Shown in pieces: positions 36,032 to 46,898 of a stretch of DNA of 64,000 nt. The translations under genes and the position numbers were made by a program. The stretch comes from Kitagawia praeruptora. Taxonomy: Eukaryota > Streptophyta > Magnoliopsida > Apiales > Apiaceae. Each line of letters begins with the position of its first letter. Position 1 is the first letter of the stretch. The notes beneath the pieces are model-generated. The model made no database searches. It was not told where the DNA came from and saw only the letters and a program-made list of their open reading frames with translations. The DNA lies in the NCBI GenBank assembly GCA_037693485.1, contig CM075346.1:51878001-51942000 (forward strand). The letters are read 5' to 3'.

Positions 36032-36214
36032 GTCTTGTTGTTGAGCAGATTAAGCAACATTATTCTGAGGTATACCCTTTTTAAATTCGTATACCTGGAG
36101 TTTAAATCTGAAAGGAAGTTGTACTAGAGAGTTTTATTACATGCAGGTTATGGATTGTGGATCATTTGTTCGTCGCGATTTTTGACCATTTGAAACACAA
36201 TTGCCAAGACCAGC
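36032..36214 (+). pseudogene. Aspartyl-tRNA synthetase fragment, exons a and b (first part)
   Basis: A short exon (36032-36069) encodes EQIKQHYSEV and ends at a GT donor; an intron of 77 bp follows to a CAG acceptor at 36144-36146. The next exon encodes VM-D, then after a 2-base deletion VDHLFVAIFDHLKHNCQDQ, and is cut at 36214 by the Athila-like element. Together with 42518-42812 this matches the C-terminal catalytic half of cytosolic aspartyl-tRNA synthetase, which charges tRNA-Asp. A 31-bp direct repeat precedes it (CAGGTCTTGTTGTTGAGCAG at 35998 and 36029). Introns are kept, so capture was at the DNA level. Confidence 0.82.
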
Positions 36215-37460
36215 TGTTAATAGTATTTCTGTGTGTTCGTTCGCAAGGAAGGACTAAATTTAATACAAAGTTCAGGTTTCTTATCTCTTTTCGTCTAGAA
36301 GTGTGTAAGAAGAATTTTGGGTTTGTGGATTAACTAAATTAACCGAGAACTAATTATAAGCACTAATAATTAATTTTAAACTGAGATTCAAATATATGGA
36401 AAAATAATCTAAGAACTGGGGTTCTTCACTTGGTCTCAATTCATGCTCAATATTAATGTGATATCTGTGTTCCTACCTTGCTGAAAACAATTCTTCTAAA
36501 GTTATACTGCACCCTCCCAGGCTACAATATAGTGCCTACAGCTACACCCTAATTGTCACTCCCGTGATACAATCAAAGTATATCTATAAACTGTTAAGTG
36601 CCAAGAATTATATGTCTCACAATTCTCCTATTAATCTCCCGATCTAATATTCAAATTATGTCTGTTAAATCATGTACTAAGATTGCAACTTCTCTCCCGA
36701 GCTTATTACAATCCCTAGAATACAATCAAAAGTTAGCTACTCTTCTAATTGTGTTAAGATCTCATTAACAGATCAGCAAAGCAGAAAATCACATAATCAA
36801 GCATGCATGAATACCAAGGAATACTACCCAATCCTCAGATTAGAGAATTAGTTACACATAATTAAAGAAGAAAACAAAATAATAATGATAATGAATAAAA
36901 ACATAATATTGAAAAAGAATTGAAAATCAAAAGTACCTTGATACGATTACAAGCTATGAAGTGTTCTGATTTACAATGGTAGGATGTGTTTAAATAGGCT
37001 CTACAAATCTTGCCCAGCAAGATATTGCCTTCTATTACAATTAGGATTTAAAGAAGGTACCCAAAACTGCCCAGAATACAATTAGAATTAGAAAAAGGGC
37101 AAAACAGTAAATTCCCAGCCTTCTTTAATTAAGATTACGTGCGCGCCTTTAATAAGTACGTTTCTTGCACTTGTTTCCTATCCCAGGTTGTAGAAAATCT
37201 CTCAAGCTTCGCGTGGGCAGTAAGATCGCTGAAAACGGACTTCTAGAACTCCAGATATGGCCAAAACAGTATAAGCTGCGCAGTCTTCCCGGAAAATCCG
37301 AATTTTACTCAATTAAATCTCCAAAAACGACAAAAGCTTAGATATTCTTGGAAACCTGCACAACTACACAAAACACATCAAAACTACACAAACTTGAGTC
37401 CAAAACAATCAATTTAAGCCGATATAGAATGTTCCAAGTGGATATAAAATCCACTTATCA
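36215..37460 (-). repeat. 3' LTR of Athila-like element 1
   Basis: 1246 bp. Differences from its partner: TTTCTG/TTTTTG and GCAAGG/GCAGGG near the left end, and GCAGTCTTCC/GCAGCCTTCC near 37286. Confidence 0.95.
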
Positions 37461-37560
37461 AACACCCCCAAACTTAAACCGATGCTTGTCCTCAAGCATA
37501 AACAATTATAACTACCTAACTAGTACCACTTCCGTAGTGATCACGGTTGCATTTGGCATA

Positions 37561-38110
37561 TGCAACAAGCCCTTTAAACCCCTAGGCAGCCCTAGTGGAC
37601 GAGTAAGGTCTCGTGAGGGCCTATAGCGAATGTACCCACAAAATCCATTTACCTAATGCAATGCAATGCATGAATGCAACTAATATGAAAAATGCAATTA
37701 ATCTAACCTACCATACCTTCAAATCCTCTCATGCCATATCAACTTAAGAATCAAAGTAAATACGCAATGTCTTGGTGTCGAAAGTGCAAGTATTCACATA
37801 GTCTACTCAATGAACATGCATAAGTTCTCACAAGTCCATGTCAAGTGTAAGAATAAGTTAGTAAACATGCTAAGCCTACAAGAGTACATCTTTGAGACAA
37901 AACTCGGGATCTCATACGCAAAAATAAGCAAACACTCACAATCCACTCACAAAAGAATATTCACTCAAGAACAAGGGTAAGTGTATCACTCAATTCCAAC
38001 AAAATCATAAACATGCTTGACATTTGGTATCAATCTAACTCTTAACACAACATACATCAATGACGATAATCAAAAGGTCTTTAATTGGGTTGTAACGTGG
38101 GCTAGGGACA
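37561..38110 (-). other. Conserved non-coding block of Athila-like element 1
   Basis: About 550 bp starting ~100 bp upstream of the 3' LTR. It is homologous, in element orientation, to 51640-52165 of the second Athila-like element, at the same distance from its 3' LTR. Shared landmarks include CTCACGAGAC..ACTCGTCC, ACTTTCGACACCAAGACAT, CTTTGAGACA/CTTTAAGTCT, CCTAGCCCACG and AGACCTTTTGATT. Neither strand has a sustained frame conserved in both copies. Confidence 0.75.
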
Positions 38111-38270
38111 AGGTATGTCAAATAAGCCAAAAACAGGTGAAGTGTCAAAAGCTAGTAAGTACCATAATAAATCATACACAACACTCTATTTTCCCCCCAC
38201 ATAAATTTTACTAAGACACTCGACTAGTCGACTAAAGTAGGATCACAACAAACACAAACATGCTCTCATA

Positions 38271-38380
38271 ATATTTTTTTTCCTTCTTTTTTTTTTTTTT
38301 TTCTTTTTTTTTTCTTTTTTTTTTCTTCTTTTTTTCTTTTTTTTTTCTTTTTTTAAAACACTCAAAATTTTTTTTTTTTC
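38271..38380 (-). repeat. Polypurine (A/G) tract, T-rich on the plus strand
   Basis: About 100 bp of almost pure T with scattered C on the plus strand. Element 2 has an A-rich tract at the matching place (49820-49862). The lysine-rich frame it creates is not a gene. Confidence 0.9.
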
Positions 38381-38394
38381 TTCCTACACTAATG

Positions 38395-38444
38395 CGTGGG
38401 TTGCCTCCCACGAAGCGCTTCTTTAACGTCAATAGCTTGACGTT
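38395..38444 (-). promoter_or_regulatory. Two conserved stem-loops after gag-protease (element 1)
   Basis: In element orientation: AACGTCAAGCTATTGACGTT (8-bp stem, GCTA loop; 38444-38425), then CGTGGG-AGGCAA-CCCACG (6-bp stem; 38412-38395). Element 2 has the same first hairpin and a second one with a compensatory pair change. Likely an RNA structure; role unknown. Confidence 0.75.
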
Positions 38445-38455
38445 ACTTCCTCAAA

Positions 38456-41194
38456 TCATGGTGGTTTCAAAAGAATAACTGAACCATCTTCAACAGACAA
38501 ACCATTCATACGAACGTTGACATCCGGTTTGCTTAATTTCCACAAATCTCGTCCATCAGATTTCAACTTGATTCTACTACCCAACGGCCTAATCTTTTTC
38601 TTTTTCTTCTTCACACCTCTAATGTGCGTCTCCGACTCAACCGGCTGAACAAAAATTTCTTCTTCCTTATCATCGGTTTTCCACCTTCGCAACACGTTAT
38701 CATGCCCCTCTTCAAAAATCACTAGCTCATTATTCAAAAGGACATGCCTCAAATTAGCAGGTAGAGGTTTAAGTTCCACCTGTGGTGCCTCTGAAAGTGT
38801 AAAAACCATCTCAACTTCCGTGTCTCGAACAATAATTTCTTCTTCTTCTACTACATCATCTAACACCCGTTCTGCTCCCATGAAGTGTTCATTTTCGAGC
38901 TGCACAATTTCATCAACTATGTCAACAGTGAAACAAGTTGCTCCAAAAGGAGGCATCTTCATTACTTTGTTCAGATCAAATTCCACTTTGTCCTCATCAA
39001 CATTCAATGTCAATTTTCCAGCTTTAACATCAATTGTAGTGCCAGCAGTAGCCAAGAATGGCCTTCCCAAGATAATGGGCATCTCGACATCTTCATCCAT
39101 CTCTAACACCACAAAATCACAAGGTATGACAAATTTATCAACTTTGACAACCACATCTTCAACGACCCCCAACGGATATTTAACAGAACGATCAGCTAAC
39201 TGAAGTGAAATCCGTGTCTTTTTAAGCTCTCCAAGACCAAGTCGTTTGCAAATTGAATATGGCATCAAACTCACACTAGCCCCTAAATCACACAAGGCTT
39301 TCATGTTCTCCATCTTCCCAATAGTGCAAGGCAAAGAAAAACTTCCCGGATCTTTCAATTTCTGAGGAATGGCCTTTTGGATGACTGCACTGCATTCAGC
39401 ATTGAGAGTAATGGTTTCTGCATCCTCAAATTTCCTCTTCTTTGTCAACATCTCCTTAAGAAATTTAGCATAGAGTGGCATTTGATTCAAAGCTTCAGCC
39501 AAAGGAATATTGACATGCAACTACCGGAACATAGTCAAGAACTTCTCGTACTGCTTCTCTAACTGCCTGTTGTGAAGTCTCTGTGGAAAAGGAATAGGAG
39601 GAACATAAGGTGGTGGAGGAACATACGGCTTTTCTGGTTCTTCTACCTTCTTCTCTTCATCTACTTTCTCTGACTTTTCTGCATCGATCTCTACTATCTC
39701 ACTTTCTTTTTCAGCATCCTTTTCTTTAGGCTCAAGAACCTCAACCTCGGGCAACTCTTTCCCGCTCCTCAAAGTAATTGCTTTGCATTGCTCTTTACCA
39801 GTCTGGTCGGGTTGACTAGGAAGTGATCCTTGCTCACGAACACCCATCTTGGAGGCAATCTGTCCAATCTGTGTTTCTAGCATCTTTTGAGATGATGCCA
39901 TCTGCTCTATTCTTGATTCCATATTAGCCAATGCCCCAGAAGTTCCTTGCATAATCTTATTTAGTGCAACCTCCCAATCAGCTGGTTCTTTCTTCGGAGG
40001 AGGTTGATACTGCTGTTGTGCTTGATATGGTGGTCGTGACTGAAAACCAGAAGGTTGATTCTGCCTTGGAAATGCATAAGAAGGATTAGCCGCATGATTA
40101 TTACTGTAAGAAAGATTGTTGTTTGGCCTTTGATTTGGATTGTAATAGGAGTTATTCTGAACAGGCCACGGCTGTCTTCCCTGAATGAAAGATGCTTCTT
40201 CTGGAAATTGTTGCACATAAGAATTCTGATTAGCACCATAATCATTATACCCCTCCATAGGTGAAGAAATAGCATTCACATTTGCTCTTTGTCCTCGCAT
40301 CTCCTGAGTTAGAGTATCCAACTTCTGAGCCAGCATGTTAATCATCTCAGAGTCTTGTGCTGCTTTAGCTGAGCTCGTCCCACTAGGTGCCCATGAATAG
40401 TTATTAGATGCCAATTCCTCAAGGAGTGCTTTAGACTGTGTAGTTGGTGCCTTCTTGAAATTTCCACCAGCAGCCACATCCAAACTCAAACGAATATCTG
40501 CATTCATGGCCCCGTAAAAAGTACTGATGATCTGCCAATCTTCCAAGCCGTGATGTGGACACTTCCTCAAAAGTGCCTTGAATCTCTCCCATGCCTGATA
40601 TAGACCTTCACCCGGTTGTGCTTTGAAACTCATAATCATAGTCCTCAATTGTTGCGTCTTGTCAGAAGGATAATATTTGGACAAGAATGCAGTAGAAAGA
40701 CTATCCCATGTAGCAACCGCAGTGTTTGGAAGTTGTTGAAACCATTCCAAAGCTCTTCCCTTAATAGAGTAGGGAAACATATGGAGACGAATCTGATCAC
40801 TTGTAACACCATTGATTCTGAATGAGCCACACATCTGCACGAAACGCTCTAGATGTCTGTGTGGATCCTCTAGTTCAATGTCTCCTTCAAAAGCTTGATT
40901 GCTGATCATCTGAATTAAACTCGGGTTAATGTTGAATTGGGTTGCACCAATCTCTGGAGTTTTGTACATGCAATTGGCAGGATTAGGTGTCTCATGGTCC
41001 CAAATAGAAGTCTGATCAACATTAACATTTGCATTAACATTTGCGTTAACATTCTCAGCGTCCGTCATCTCAGCTTTCTCTTTTCTTATCTTTCTCAAAG
41101 TACGCTCGATTTCAGGGTCAAATTCCAACTTTCTAACGCAAGATGAACGTAGCATACACCTGAAAATCACCAACAAAACAACTTGTGGAACCAA
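38456..41194 (-). pseudogene. Athila-like gag-protease polyprotein, one nonsense codon
   Basis: A single frame interrupted only by TAG at 39521-39523. Gag capsid motifs: EDPHRHLERFVQMCGSFRI, GRALEWFQQLPNTAVATWDSL, KYYPSDKTQQLRTMIMSF. A Q/N/P-rich middle (YQAQQQYQPPPKK) has no zinc knuckle. The protease has its active site at CDLGASVSLMPYSI and flap at IILGRPFLATAG. A C-terminal tail follows: LKPLPANLRHVLLNNELV, EGHDNVLRRW, VKKKKKKIRPLGS, DVNVRMNGLSVEDG. The start may be the internal Met of MLRSSCVRKLEFDPEIER at about 41155. A normal Athila polyprotein would continue into RT after LKPLP; here it does not. Confidence 0.9.
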
Positions 41195-41246
41195 TTAAAA
41201 TCTAAACAATAAGAAACAATTAACCTAAACTCAACTATACTGCCTT

Positions 41247-41264
41247 CCCCGGCAGCGGCGCCAA
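41247..41264 (-). other. PBS of Athila-like element 1
   Basis: The minus strand TTGGCGCCGCTGCCGGGG lies two bases from the 5' LTR; identical in element 2. Confidence 0.9.
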
Positions 41265-41266
41265 TT

Positions 41267-42512
41267 TGTTAATAGTATTTTTGTGTGTTCGTTCGCAGGG
41301 AAGGACTAAATTTAATACAAAGTTCAGGTTTCTTATCTCTTTTCGTCTAGAAGTGTGTAAGAAGAATTTTGGGTTTGTGGATTAACTAAATTAACCGAGA
41401 ACTAATTATAAGCACTAATAATTAATTTTAAACTGAGATTCAAATATATGGAAAAATAATCTAAGAACTGGGGTTCTTCACTTGGTCTCAATTCATGCTC
41501 AATATTAATGTGATATCTGTGTTCCTACCTTGCTGAAAACAATTCTTCTAAAGTTATACTGCACCCTCCCAGGCTACAATATAGTGCCTACAGCTACACC
41601 CTAATTGTCACTCCCGTGATACAATCAAAGTATATCTATAAACTGTTAAGTGCCAAGAATTATATGTCTCACAATTCTCCTATTAATCTCCCGATCTAAT
41701 ATTCAAATTATGTCTGTTAAATCATGTACTAAGATTGCAACTTCTCTCCCGAGCTTATTACAATCCCTAGAATACAATCAAAAGTTAGCTACTCTTCTAA
41801 TTGTGTTAAGATCTCATTAACAGATCAGCAAAGCAGAAAATCACATAATCAAGCATGCATGAATACCAAGGAATACTACCCAATCCTCAGATTAGAGAAT
41901 TAGTTACACATAATTAAAGAAGAAAACAAAATAATAATGATAATGAATAAAAACATAATATTGAAAAAGAATTGAAAATCAAAAGTACCTTGATACGATT
42001 ACAAGCTATGAAGTGTTCTGATTTACAATGGTAGGATGTGTTTAAATAGGCTCTACAAATCTTGCCCAGCAAGATATTGCCTTCTATTACAATTAGGATT
42101 TAAAGAAGGTACCCAAAACTGCCCAGAATACAATTAGAATTAGAAAAAGGGCAAAACAGTAAATTCCCAGCCTTCTTTAATTAAGATTACGTGCGCGCCT
42201 TTAATAAGTACGTTTCTTGCACTTGTTTCCTATCCCAGGTTGTAGAAAATCTCTCAAGCTTCGCGTGGGCAGTAAGATCGCTGAAAACGGACTTCTAGAA
42301 CTCCAGATATGGCCAAAACAGTATAAGCTGCGCAGCCTTCCCGGAAAATCCGAATTTTACTCAATTAAATCTCCAAAAACGACAAAAGCTTAGATATTCT
42401 TGGAAACCTGCACAACTACACAAAACACATCAAAACTACACAAACTTGAGTCCAAAACAATCAATTTAAGCCGATATAGAATGTTCCAAGTGGATATAAA
42501 ATCCACTTATCA
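41267..42512 (-). repeat. 5' LTR of Athila-like element 1
   Basis: 1246 bp, a nearly identical partner of 36215-37460. Confidence 0.95.
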
Positions 42513-42517
42513 CCAGC

Positions 42518-42812
42518 TTGAAGCAGTTGGGAAGCAATATCCTTTTGAGCCTCTAGAGGTTTTAGTTTAACTTGTATTCTTGCTAGATGATTTTATTTAC
42601 AGCATTAACTATTCTTGTTTACAACAAGAGAGTAAAATTCAACCATCTTGTTTTATGCTGGAATTGAGAAAGTAGAACAAATAATGTAGTGGTGTGAAGT
42701 ATTTTTTTTTTGTTCAAAGTTGCTCTTTCACTGATTTGCTTTGTTCTGTATTATACAGTACTTGCCAAAAACCTTACGGCTTACAATTCAAGAGGGGGTT
42801 CAGATGTTAAAG
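42518..42812 (+). pseudogene. Aspartyl-tRNA synthetase fragment, exons b (rest) and c
   Basis: Exon b resumes directly after the Athila-like element (LEAVGKQYPFEPLE) and ends at a GT donor (42559). Exon c is 42759-42812, bounded by a CAG acceptor and GT donor, and encodes YLPKTLRLTIQEGVQMLK. The KQYPFEPLxYLPKTLRLT run is a recognisable part of eukaryotic cytosolic AspRS, just before the class II motif 2 region's flank. No later exon (EKYGTEFY..., GGGIGLER motif 3) was found, so the capture is partial. Confidence 0.85.
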
Positions 42813-42935
42813 GTATGAATTAGTGTAACTTTATATATCATAGTACACCCAGATTGAGACAGTTGATATGTGATTGTACATGCATCTTCTTGCTACCTGA
42901 TTTCAATTTTATCCAACTAATATGACAATTATCTA

Positions 42936-43918
42936 AAATTCATAATTTATTTTGGCATATGTTCATTCAAGTATCGGTGTCTCGCTACTTTTTATTTTAT
43001 ATTTAATATAGCAACTCCTTCTGTGTAAGTTAATCCCATGTTTCACTTTTAGGAGGTGTAGAAAATTTTAAACCACCAAATAAAAAATATCGAGTCTTAT
43101 GCTAAATTACAAAATTGCTTTTGTTAACAGCTTGGTTGACAAATTCTTCCCTCACCCTTGCTCTTAAAAAAAATCTTAACCAATTTAAAGAAACAAAACT
43201 AGTAACTGAGGTTTTGTAAAAGCTAAATAACTTCTTTTTTTTTTTTGCTAATTAACTAAATAACTTTCTGTAGTTTAGAAGGCAAGTGTCTACTCCTTTC
43301 AAGTGAACAGAAAATATCTAGTATAAAATATTAGCAAGCTTACAAAAAGATGGTCCCGGTCACTAGGATGTGCAATCAGTATTGTTAAAAAGTGTATTTG
43401 CTATTATATCTTCTCATATCATTCAGCATTATCATTGATTCATGAAAGATGTGAGGTAGTTCTCAAAACCAAGATTATAGCCTATTATAAATTAGAGACT
43501 GATCTTGTAGCCAACACCATAAGTTAACTACAAGTAATCATACTTGTATATCCTCCTCTCTCGCAAACTTATCCAGCCCTCTCTTAGATTCTTAGGCTTG
43601 GATAATGAACTTGAAGATTCTTAGGCTTGGATCTTGTACAAAAACAAATGTTAAGTTGCATAGAATTCTTCACAACCAAATGTCCATCACATTATATTTG
43701 ACTTGTCCAGAGTCTAGAGACAATGTTAATCAATTGCATCTGTAAACTGTTACGGCAATTTTTGTAATAATAGATCTTGCTGCATGTTTTGTTTTCTCCA
43801 CTTTAATAATAGATACTTGTGGTGCTTTTGCTACATAACCCGCGTGTCATTTAGAGAAACAAATTATTGTAATGGGGATTATTATAAATCAAAATGGCAA
43901 CCAGACATAAGGAAAAGG
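42936..43918. repeat. Direct repeat A, about 983 bp
   Basis: From AAATTCATAATTT to CATAAGGAAAAGG, nearly identical to 56350-57330, with scattered substitutions and small length changes in T runs. It lies upstream of the LINE. No coding frame or LTR-like TG...CA ends. It probably derives from non-coding (perhaps intron) sequence of the captured DNA. Confidence 0.93.
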
Positions 43919-43986
43919 GTATACGAATTGACAATTGACAATTTTATCCAACTAATATGACAATTGAAAATTTGTAGAAATTATGA

Positions 43987-45495
43987 ATGGACCCACCGAG
44001 GATTATGAGCATTCTAAGCTGGAATTGCCGCGGGTTGGGGACATCGCGGGCCGTTCAATTCCTTAAAGAGTTAGTCCTTAAACATAAGCCCAATTTTATT
44101 TTTCTTTGTGAAACGTTGTGTAAAAAGGAAAAGGTAGAAGGAGTTAAAAAGTTCTTAGGCTTTGAGGGTATGGTCTCGGTAGATTGTCAGGGTCAATCAG
44201 GAGGGATTGCTTTTCAATGGCGCAGTAGCTCTGAAGTTACGGTGTGCTCGTATAGTAGAAACCATATTGATATGTTAATAACGGTTCAAGGATGGGAGAA
44301 TTTTAAGATTACAGGATTGTATGGGGAGCCTGACAGAGCAAGAAGAAGAGGCACGTAGGAGCTCATTAGGAATCTGCCAAGAGACAATAATCTCCCATGG
44401 TGCATAATTGGTGATTTGAACAACACTTTGAGTCATGCAGACAAAAAAGGTGGTCGGCCATACCCATCCTGGCTTATCGAGGGGTTTCAAGAAGTTCTTG
44501 AAAGTTGCGAGCTGATGGACAAGGTAATGCAGGGATACCAGTACACGTGGGAAAGGTGACATGGCACGGACAGCTGGATGGAAATACGGCTTGATAGAGC
44601 ACTAGTTACAAGCAGCTGGAGTAATATTTTTCAAGAGGCGACACTGACCAATCTTGAGGTTTCGACCTCTGATCACTGCCCAATTTTCCTGGAGCCAAAG
44701 AAATCTCAATATGTAAAAAGGGAGAGGAAGTTTCGGTTCGAAAATAGCTGGTTGTGGGAACCCATGTGCAAGCAAATCGTAGAGGAGGGGTGGAACACAT
44801 ATAATTGTCAATCTCTGCAGGCAAAAATTGCCAGGTGCTCGGAATCTCTTACAGTCTGGGGAAAAGAGATTACAGGAAGCTTCCGAAATCGTATAAATCT
44901 CAGCAAGAAGATTATTAAACTAACAAAGGGCCGTAGAGATCCCATTTCAGTTAAACAATACCAAGATGAGAGCAAGAAATTGGCTGAGGTGCTGACCCAA
45001 AAAGAAGTTTTTTGGAAGCAGCGGTCTAAGCAACTTTGGCTTAAAGAAGGAGATCGGAACACCAAATACTTTCATGTAAGTGCTAAGGCGCGTAGAAAAT
45101 CAAACAACATCAGGGTGTTAACTAACGATAGTGGGCGAGATGTTGACTGGAACTTTGGATTACAAGACTTGATGATTGGATACTTTGATAATCTGTTTAA
45201 AGCATCAGATACGGAGTGGGATGATATATTCAGTTGTGTGGACAAGATAATCATGGAGGAAGAAAACAATATCCTTTTGCTTCCCATTGAAGATCAAGAA
45301 GTGAAAAATGCTCTCTTTCATATGCACCCGGATAAGTCGCCAGGTCCGGATGGCATGAGCCCGGGTTTTTACCAAAAATACTGGAGTATTGTGGGGAGAG
45401 ATGTCATTAAATTGGTTAATAATTTCTTTGATTCAGGTGAGTTCGAAGAGCATATTACAGACACAAACATTGTCTTGGTTCCAAAAAAACAAAGT
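43987..45495 (+). pseudogene. LINE ORF2, endonuclease and start of RT
   Basis: Starts MDPPRIMSILSWNCRGLG, the usual N-terminus of plant L1 ORF2. Endonuclease motifs: NFIFLCETLCKKEKVEG (catalytic Glu), WCIIGDLNNTLSHADKKGG (Asp/Asn), LDRALVTSSW and STSDHCPIFLE (catalytic Asp-His). The RT start, HPDKSPGPDGMSPGFYQKYW, reaches LVPKK where the Athila-like element inserts. Premature stops: TAG at 44356 (in RRGT-ELIRNLP) and TGA at 44557. Both look like C-to-T changes from Gln and Arg codons. Confidence 0.92.
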
Positions 45496-46761
45496 TGATA
45501 GAGTATATTTTTATATATATTTTAGATGATTTTATTCTCATATTTATTGTGTTTTGCATTGATTTGGATTTTTATTTAATAGATTTTATTGTTTTATTAT
45601 AGGAAATAAAGAATTCATAACTTGGAAGGATTTGGAGCAAAAAGAGCTATTTTGGAGATAAAATAGGAGAAAATTCGTAATATTGGGCTATACGGGCTGC
45701 CTGCACTGTTTGGGCCATATCTTGAGTTCCAGAAGTCAGAATTTGACGATCTTACTGTCCACGCGAAGCTTAGGGAATTATCTTTAATTCAGAGGTGGTC
45801 CAGTAAGCAAAATCCAACTGGAAGAGCCCAGAAACAGAGGAGCAAAATTAGTGACGAATTTTACAAGAAAATCCTATTTAATTATGGATATCTTTTTGTA
45901 AATTGATTAGGATATTAAAAATACTTTTATTAGAAGATAGAGATCAGATTTTATTGGGGGGTTTTATTATAAAAACGTGGAAAGAGGGGAAGAGACAGAT
46001 TCATACGTATTTTTACATAAGTTAGGGTTTTGGTTTTTCTCTCTTCATCTCTTCCTTTGTAAGCACTTGGTTTAATTTGGATCTTCAGTGTTCTTCGTTA
46101 ATACAAAGTTTGAGGTATTCTTTATTCTCTTGTTTTATTATTATATGTTTTACATGGCTTCTTTCATTATTATTATTGCTTTTACTTCTAGAATGAGTGA
46201 GTAGTTTAATTCTAGGGTATTAAGGGGAGCCATGTTTGCACCATGATTTGGGCTTAATTTGATTAGTAGATTGATGGGTAAAGAGTAATTCTGATTGATA
46301 TGTTATAATTCTTAATTTGTGTAATTGCGCAATATCATGGATTAATTGATTGCAATAGGAGTAATAGATCGAAAGATTTTACTACTAGAGGCTTACATAC
46401 AATTAGCGGAATTGAAGGTGAGTGTGAAAACATCATTAGATATTCTGAGAGTGTTAATGCTTGAAAAAGATTAACCATTGCTTTAATTACTTAATCCCAT
46501 TGAAAAGCTATACTTTTGTGATTTGTTTGGTGTAAACATGGTGAACCTGAATTGCCCTAGATCCCTTAATTAATTGATTTAAAACTTTGTTAAATTTGTT
46601 TAAGTAGTTAATAAAATTCTCAAACAATCATTGTGACTAGAAACAATTGATAGCAATTGAATTGAAACTGAAACTGTCTCCTTGAGGATTCGACCCGTAT
46701 TTGCTAGTATCTACTACAATTGATACCGTGCGCTTGCGGTTAGACATAAGTTTACACATCA
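45496..46761 (+). repeat. 5' LTR of Athila-like element 2
   Basis: 1266 bp. It shares a GATCTTACTGTCCACGCGAAGC-like segment with the LTR of element 1 (there in opposite orientation), so the two families are related. Confidence 0.95.
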
Positions 46762-46766
46762 AGTTA

Positions 46767-46784
46767 TTGGCGCCGCTGCCGGGG
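46767..46784 (+). other. PBS of Athila-like element 2
   Basis: TTGGCGCCGCTGCCGGGG, five bases after the 5' LTR. Confidence 0.9.
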
Positions 46785-46898
46785 AGATGCCTAGTTTCTA
46801 TAATTTTAGTTTGATTGTTTTAAATTGTTTCTCTTGTCTCTTTGGAACTCTTGTTCCAATTGAGACCGATCTTACTGCTTTTCCTTGTTTAGTTGTTG

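Larger units (their letters stand above)
36215..42512 (-). mobile_element. Athila-like gag-protease element 1 (young, non-autonomous)
   Basis: Two 1246-bp LTRs (36215-37460, 41267-42512; TGTTAATAG...CACTTATCA in plus orientation) differ at only three positions that I can see. CCAGC duplications sit at 36210-36214 and 42513-42517. On the minus strand the PBS is TTGGCGCCGCTGCCGGGG (41264-41247), the Athila type. A gag-protease frame follows, then two stem-loops, a purine tract, a conserved non-coding block and a polypurine tract at 37461-37475. RT, RNase H and integrase are absent. It interrupts an aspartyl-tRNA synthetase exon. Confidence 0.93.

Noticed and set aside
38232..38432. Lysine-rich 66-codon frame on the minus strand
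   Set aside because: Created by the polypurine tract of Athila-like element 1; low complexity.
38820..39203. 127-codon plus-strand frame
   Set aside because: Antisense shadow of the protease-coding region of Athila-like element 1.
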